Source: Actinomycetospora endophytica (GTDB lineage: Bacteria; Actinomycetota; Actinomycetes; Mycobacteriales; Pseudonocardiaceae). Taken from it: a stretch of 64,000 bases of DNA. Made by a program: the position numbers and the translations under genes. The stretch lies in NCBI RefSeq assembly GCF_021026375.1, contig NZ_JAJNDB010000002.1:744001-808000 (forward strand), in the 5' to 3' direction. How positions within the stretch are numbered: position 1 is the stretch's first letter; the number at the start of each line of letters is the position of its first letter. Below, one piece after another: positions 59,613 through 64,000 of this stretch. The notes below the pieces were generated by a model. It was not told the origin of the DNA and made no database searches. It saw nothing but the letters and a program-made list of their open reading frames with translations.

Positions 59613-60236
59613 GTGCCCGCAGCGTCGTCCGAGCGGATCGCGGCGCGCGATCCGGTGACCAGCGCCCGCGTGCTCGACGGCGCCCTCACGCTCTTCGCCG
59701 AGCGCGGGTACCACGGCACCGCGCTGAGCGAGATCGCCGGCGCGCTCGGCGTGCGCACGCCCAGCCTCTACAACCACATGCGGTCCAAGCACGACCTGCT
59801 CGAGGCGATCATCGACGCCACCACCGCGGGGGTGCTCGAGGACTTCCACGCGGTGCGCGACGCCGGCGGCGACCCGGCCGACGTGCTCTTCCGGGCCGCG
59901 CGGGTCTACGCCTACCGCCACGCCACGCACCGTCGGGAGGCCCTCGTCGTCAACCGGGACACCTCCAGCCTGGACGAGCCGGTCCGGTCGTCGATGCAGG
60001 CCCGCCGCCGCGAGCACGAGCACGCGCTGCGGGCGGTCATCGCCGCGGGGGTCGAGCAGGGCGTGTTCGTCGTGGACTCACCCGCGCTCGCGTCGTTCGC
60101 CATCCGCGAGCTGTGCGTGAGCATCGCCCGCTGGTTCTCCGAGGACGGGCCGCTGACCGCGGATCAGGTGGCCGATCAGTACGCCGGGTTCGCGCTGCGG
60201 ATCGTCGGTGTTCAGCCGACCAGCACCGCGAGCTGA
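59613..60236 (+). CDS. TetR family regulator
   Basis: From GTG 59613, with GAAGGAG upstream, the product is 207 residues; a start at GTG 59586 is possible but lies nearer the operator. The helix-turn-helix is LFAERGYHGTALSEIAGALGVRTPSLYNHMRSKHDLL. The C-terminal half has YAYRHATHRREALVVNRDTSSL and ends in FRELCVS-like helices. It is divergent from the ligase unit, with the twin operators between. Its 3' end overlaps the convergent thioesterase gene by 25 bases. Confidence 0.9.
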   Translation: MPAASSERIAARDPVTSARVLDGALTLFAERGYHGTALSEIAGALGVRTPSLYNHMRSKHDLLEAIIDATTAGVLEDFHAVRDAGGDPADVLFRAARVYAYRHATHRREALVVNRDTSSLDEPVRSSMQARRREHEHALRAVIAAGVEQGVFVVDSPALASFAIRELCVSIARWFSEDGPLTADQVADQYAGFALRIVGVQPTSTAS

Positions 60237-61042
60237 CGCGACTGCGCGCACAGCACCCCGCTGGAGTCCCACACGTCGAAGTCCTCCTCGTGCAGCCCGT
60301 GCGCGACGTGGCGGGTGCGGACGCGGCAGGCCAGCGGGCCGGGCGCGGGGTGCTCGCGCAGGTGGACCGTGAGCTGGGCGGTGTTGCTCAGCCGGCCCTC
60401 GAGCTCGGCGACGACGGGGGTGGCGCAGTCGACGACGAAGGCGAGCGAGCGCAGCGTCGGGTCGCTGCCGTCGGCGAAGTCCACCCAGAACTCCGCGGTC
60501 GGATCGCCGGTCGGCTCGCCGCGCCGCCAGCCCGGCAGCTCCGGGACCCGGAAGCCGATCCGCTCGGTCACCGAGGCGTCGGCGCGCATGTCGGTGCCCG
60601 CCAGGAGATCGAGGCACGCGTCCGGCGGCGGGAGGACGGGCGCGGCCTCGCCGTCCCAGCGGTCGGAGGCGGAGCCGGCGAGGTCGCCGAAGCTCGCCTC
60701 CAGGCGCACGACCTCCCGCGGGTCGCCGTCGGGGCCGGGCTGGGAGAGCTGCGCCGAGCCGCTGGCGAGCCGGCGCCCGACCCGGTGCACCGCGGTGTCC
60801 AGGCGCGCCGGGCCGGGCACGGCCGGGCGCAGAAAGCTCGCCGAGGCGACGACGGGGTCCGGTCGCCCGGCGTCGGCCATGATCGTCGAGAGCGGGTACA
60901 GCGCCGCGGCGAGCTGGTAGCCGCCGTTGAGCCGGCCGCCGCCGATGCCCCACCGCGGCGAGAGCTGCAGGTCGAACCCGCCGTCGGGACGCGGCTTCCC
61001 GGTGGTGTCCTCCTCGAGCACGCTGATCACGCCCGCAGTCAA
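60212..61042 (-). CDS. Thioesterase family protein (TesB-like, double hot-dog)
   Basis: The 276-residue protein has LSPRWGIGGGRLNGGYQLAAAL at the start and ASASFLRPAVPGPARLDTAVHRVGRRLASGSAQL in the first hot-dog. WDSSGVLCAQSRQLAVLVG at the end is the usual C-terminal signature of actinobacterial TesB-like acyl-CoA thioesterases. The start is a TTG at 61042, with GTG 61030 as an alternative. It could release free acid or recycle CoA. Confidence 0.85.
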   Translation of the reverse strand: MTAGVISVLEEDTTGKPRPDGGFDLQLSPRWGIGGGRLNGGYQLAAALYPLSTIMADAGRPDPVVASASFLRPAVPGPARLDTAVHRVGRRLASGSAQLSQPGPDGDPREVVRLEASFGDLAGSASDRWDGEAAPVLPPPDACLDLLAGTDMRADASVTERIGFRVPELPGWRRGEPTGDPTAEFWVDFADGSDPTLRSLAFVVDCATPVVAELEGRLSNTAQLTVHLREHPAPGPLACRVRTRHVAHGLHEEDFDVWDSSGVLCAQSRQLAVLVG

Positions 61043-61092
61043 GCAGGCGGGGACGCTCGCGGCCCGGGCTGATCGCGTCGGGAGGACCGTCC

Positions 61093-61120
61093 TTGCTGAT
61101 CCGGATCACGCGATCAGCAA
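61093..61120. repeat. Inverted repeat TTGCTGATC-N10-GATCAGCAA
   Basis: Perfect 9-bp arms at 61093-61101 and 61112-61120 flank a 10-base spacer. The repeat lies in the 229-base gap between the divergent thioesterase and CoA ligase genes. It could be an operator or a small stem-loop. The rest of the gap, apart from the site at 61228, holds nothing I recognise. Confidence 0.4.
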
Positions 61121-61227
61121 TCCCGGCCCGTTCGGCGCGATCTTGCGGGTGGATCGGGCGTCGGAGGACGCTGCGTCACCGGCCGATCACCGAAGTGACG
61201 GTGGTCCACGTCCCACCCCATCCGTAA

Positions 61228-61243
61228 TCTAGGACTGACTAGA
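61228..61243. promoter_or_regulatory. Operator-like repeat TCTAG-N6-CTAGA (copy 2)
   Basis: TCTAGGACTGACTAGA differs by one base from the 16-mer at 39938-39953. It lies 28 bases before the ATG of the CoA ligase, about the same distance as copy 1 from its gene. Confidence 0.6.
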
Positions 61244-61271
61244 AAAACCGGCCGGCCCGAAGGCGAGGACC

Positions 61272-62993
61272 ATGGACGCGAGCATCGATGAGCGACGGGC
61301 GGAGCTGCGTCGTCGATTCCCGGTGTGGACGCCGATGGCCCTGCACGAGCGGCTGGACGCCTGCGCGGCCGAGTTCGCCGACCGCCCACTGGTGATCACC
61401 GACGAGCGCACCGTCTCCTACGCCGAGGCGGCGGCCTGGGCGGCGAGGCTGGCGGACGGCCTCGTCGCGCTGGGTGTCCGCCCCGGCGACCGGGTGGGCC
61501 TGGTGATGGCGAACTACCCCGAGTTCGTGCCGCTGAAGTTCGCGATCTCCCGGGTCGGCGCGATCGCGATCCCGTTCAACTACCTCTACCGCACCGAGGA
61601 GCTGCGCTACGTCCTCGACCAGTCCGACTGCAACGTCCTGATCACCATGACCGGGTTCGCGACGCTGGACTACCTCGCGATGCTCGACGAGATCGTGCCC
61701 GGGTGGGAGGACCGGGACGCCACGCCCACCCAGCTCCCGGAGCTCCGCGAGATCCTCACCCTCTCCACCGACGGGCGCTCCCGCGCCGGGGTGCGCACCG
61801 TCGACGACCTGGCCGAGCTCGGCGCCGCCCACCCGGGCGGCGCCACCGCCACGGTCGCCCCGGACTCCGTGGCCGACATCCTCTACACCTCGGGCACCAC
61901 CGGCTCGCCCAAGGGCGTGCTCATCACCCACGACGCCAGTCAGCGCACCGGCTACGCCTCCGCGCTGACCCGCGCCATGGAGGACGGCCGGCGGATCCTC
62001 TTCTCCCTGCCCTGCTATCACATGTTCGGCTACGTCGAGGGCCTCATGGCCGCGCTGATGGTCGGCGGCGCGGTGGTCCTGCAGACCGCGTTCGACGCCG
62101 GGTGCTACCTCGAGGGCATCGAGCGTCATCGGGCCACCGACATCCTCTGTGTCCCGACGATGACCGTCGCGCTGCTCGAGCACCCCGACGTCCGCACCCG
62201 CGACCTGTCCGGCCTGCGCGCGATCCTCTCCGGCGCCGCGCCGGCACCCGTGTGGCTCTGGGAGAAGGTCCGCGACACCCTCGGCGTCGCCGAGATCGTC
62301 ACCGGCTACGGCATGACCGAGCAGGGCGGCGCGATGACGCTGAGCCTGCCCGAGGACCCGCTCGAGCGGCTGTCCGAGACGGTCGGCCGGGTGAAGCTGG
62401 CAGGTGCCGCCGGGCTGCCGGAGTCCGCAGGTGACGCCGCGGGCGACCTCACCGAGTACCGCACGATCGACGTCCTGGACGGCGAACCGCTGCCGGCCGG
62501 CGAGGAGGGCGAGCTCGCCGCGCGCGGCCCGACGAACATGATCGGGTTCTACGCGAAGCCCGAGGAGACCGCGCTGGCGCTCGACGACGAGGGCTGGGTG
62601 CGCTCGGGGGATCTCGGCTATGTGCGCGACGACCGCTACATCGTCCTGACCGGCCGGAGCAAGGAGCTCTACAAGTCCGGCGGTGAGCTCGTCATGCCCA
62701 AGGAGGTCGAGGACGTCCTCTCGCAGCACCCGGGGGTGAGCCAGGCCTACGCGGTCGGGGTCGCCGACGAGCGCTGGGGCGAGATGGGGGTCGCCTGCGT
62801 GGTGGCCAAGGCGGGCGTCGAGGTCACCGCCGAGGAGCTCATCGAGCTCTGCAAGGCGCGTCTGGCCCGGTTCAAGGTGCCGCGTCGGGTGGTCTTCCTC
62901 GCCGCGGAGGACCTGCCCACGACCCCGACCGGCAAGGTCCAGAAGTTCCGGCTGGTGCGGATGGCGCAGGAGAGTACGGGCGCCGGGGTCTGA
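61272..62993 (+). CDS. Acyl-CoA synthetase (ANL superfamily, long-chain type)
   Basis: The 573-residue ligase has the P-loop ILYTSGTTGSPKGVLITH near 210, GYGMTEQGGAMTLSL, VRSGDLGYVRDDRYIVLTGRSKELYKSGGELVMP and the catalytic Lys in TTPTGKVQKFRLVRM. The long N-terminal part and the ISRVGAIAIPFNYLYRTEEL block are typical of actinobacterial long-chain acyl-CoA ligases. It is followed by the luciferase-like gene and shares an operator type with the NTF2-crotonase gene. Confidence 0.93.
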   Translation: MDASIDERRAELRRRFPVWTPMALHERLDACAAEFADRPLVITDERTVSYAEAAAWAARLADGLVALGVRPGDRVGLVMANYPEFVPLKFAISRVGAIAIPFNYLYRTEELRYVLDQSDCNVLITMTGFATLDYLAMLDEIVPGWEDRDATPTQLPELREILTLSTDGRSRAGVRTVDDLAELGAAHPGGATATVAPDSVADILYTSGTTGSPKGVLITHDASQRTGYASALTRAMEDGRRILFSLPCYHMFGYVEGLMAALMVGGAVVLQTAFDAGCYLEGIERHRATDILCVPTMTVALLEHPDVRTRDLSGLRAILSGAAPAPVWLWEKVRDTLGVAEIVTGYGMTEQGGAMTLSLPEDPLERLSETVGRVKLAGAAGLPESAGDAAGDLTEYRTIDVLDGEPLPAGEEGELAARGPTNMIGFYAKPEETALALDDEGWVRSGDLGYVRDDRYIVLTGRSKELYKSGGELVMPKEVEDVLSQHPGVSQAYAVGVADERWGEMGVACVVAKAGVEVTAEELIELCKARLARFKVPRRVVFLAAEDLPTTPTGKVQKFRLVRMAQESTGAGV

Positions 62994-63034
62994 CACCGGG
63001 CGGGAACGCGAGCGGACGACGGCGAGGAGCGACG

Positions 63035-64000
63035 ATGCACGTCGGGATGGGGCTGTTCTTCCAGGGCCTCGAGGACGGACGCGACGACCACGACGTCGTC
63101 CGGGGCAACCTGGCCCTGGGCGACCAGGCCGAACCCCGCGGGTTCGAGTCGATCTGGACGGCCGAGCACCACTTCAGCCGGTACCACATGATGCCGAACC
63201 CGGCCCAGTTGCTGACGTACTTCGCGGGCCGCACCCGCACCGTCGGGCTGGGCACGATGGTCATGGTGCTGCCCTGGCACGACCCGGTGCGGGTGGCCGA
63301 GGAGCTCGCCTGGCTGGACACCGTCTCGGACGGGCGCACGGTGCTCGGGCTCGGCCGCGGCCTCGGGTCGATCGAGTTCGACGGCTTCCGCCTCGAGATG
63401 GGGGAGTCCCGGCAGCGGTTCGTGGAGTACGCGACCGCGATCTCGGAGGCGCTGGAGACCGGCGCCATCGAGTTCGACGGCGAGCTCTACCGCCAGCCCC
63501 GCGCCGAGATCCACCCGCCGGCGGCGCGGACCTTCCGGGGCCGGACGTACGCGTCGGCCGTCTCGCCGGAGTCGGCGAAGATCATGGCTCGGCTCGGCTA
63601 CGGGCTGATCCTGATCGCCCAGAAGCCGTGGGAGGTGACCGTCCGCGAGACCGCCGAGTACCGCGAGCTGTTCCGCGAGATGCACGGCGAGGACCCGCCG
63701 AAGCCCGTGCTGGTCAACTTCACGACCCTCGACCCGGATCCCGGCCGGGCCCGGGAGCTGCACGACGAGTACGCGATGGCCTACGCGCGCTCGACGATCG
63801 AGCACTACGAGTTCACCAACGAGCGCCTCGAGCACGTGCCCGGCTACGAGTACTACGCGGGCCTGCGCCGCAACATCACCAAGCACGGGCTCCCCACGTT
63901 CAACCGCTTCCTGGCCGATCTACAGATGGGCGGGACGCCCGACGAGCTCGTCGAGCAGACCGTGGAGCGCGTGCGTGCCCTCGACGCCGGGGGAGTGGTC
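63035..64000 (+). CDS. LLM-class flavin-dependent oxidoreductase (3' truncated)
   Basis: ATG 63035 follows GGCGAGGAGC, and the frame is open to the window end (322 codons seen). The N-terminus MHVGMGLFFQGLED, WTAEHHFSRYHMMPNP, RTVGLGTMVMVLPWHDPVRVAEELAWLD and DGRTVLGLGRGLG are the standard bacterial luciferase/LLM pattern. Such enzymes use reduced flavin and O2, or F420, to oxidise ketones, aldehydes or lactones. The usual length is 340-400 residues, so only the C-terminus is missing. Confidence 0.9.
   Translation, partial: MHVGMGLFFQGLEDGRDDHDVVRGNLALGDQAEPRGFESIWTAEHHFSRYHMMPNPAQLLTYFAGRTRTVGLGTMVMVLPWHDPVRVAEELAWLDTVSDGRTVLGLGRGLGSIEFDGFRLEMGESRQRFVEYATAISEALETGAIEFDGELYRQPRAEIHPPAARTFRGRTYASAVSPESAKIMARLGYGLILIAQKPWEVTVRETAEYRELFREMHGEDPPKPVLVNFTTLDPDPGRARELHDEYAMAYARSTIEHYEFTNERLEHVPGYEYYAGLRRNITKHGLPTFNRFLADLQMGGTPDELVEQTVERVRALDAGGVV

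Overview
The window is a GC-rich (roughly 72% by eye) actinobacterial chromosome segment. Mce genes, seven TetR regulators, ATGA/GTGA gene overlaps and many GTG starts all fit this. A Pseudonocardia-like member of the Pseudonocardiales is the most likely source, but that is inferred from gene content and composition, not from a marker gene. I see no rRNA, tRNA, insertion sequence, prophage or CRISPR array. Coding density is very high and no gene-free stretch exceeds 300 bases.

Region 1 (1-7600) is the end of an mce lipid-import operon: a truncated Mce protein and two complete ones. They are followed without a gap by an MMPL/RND transporter, a membrane-anchored parvulin-type prolyl isomerase, a universal stress protein and a small membrane protein with a Cys/His cluster. 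Region 2 (7600-17700) is unusual. It holds a CrtC/AttH-like protein, two divergently transcribed relatives of rifampin phosphotransferase (one lacking the ATP-grasp part), a CrtI-like flavoprotein, two polytopic membrane proteins of which at least one looks AveC-like, and a TetR regulator. Together they look like an uncharacterised pathway acting on a hydrophobic, possibly isoprenoid, substrate.

Region 3 (17700-32200) carries a medium-chain reductase with its TetR, an aldehyde dehydrogenase, an alpha/beta hydrolase, two short-chain dehydrogenases, a P450-ferredoxin-crotonase-CoA ligase operon, and a Rieske oxygenase alpha/beta pair flanked by two TetR genes. Region 4 (32200-51900) is dominated by beta-oxidation-type genes: crotonases, MaoC, an SDR, acyl-CoA dehydrogenases, thiolases, class III CoA transferases (one a probable 2-methylacyl-CoA racemase), an SCP2 protein, a WS/DGAT acyltransferase and a CoA ligase. 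Cytochrome oxidase subunits III and IV are also present, without subunit I.

Region 5 (51800-64000) has a three-subunit molybdenum hydroxylase, an SDR without its catalytic Tyr/Lys, a metallo-beta-lactamase-fold hydrolase, two more CoA ligases, a thioesterase, a TetR gene and a truncated luciferase-like oxidoreductase. A consistent reading is uptake (Mce/MMPL), oxygenation (P450, Rieske, Mo-hydroxylase), CoA activation and beta-oxidation of a branched or cyclic lipid, terpenoid or sterol-like substrate. No hallmark sterol-ring genes (KstD, KshA, HsaC) are seen, so the substrate is open.

Regulation stands out. Seven 17-bp sites resembling TTTAATC-N5-TMGAA lie in promoter regions of CoA-metabolism genes. 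There are also a second operator pair (TCTAGGACTKACTAGA) and twin operators at the last TetR gene.
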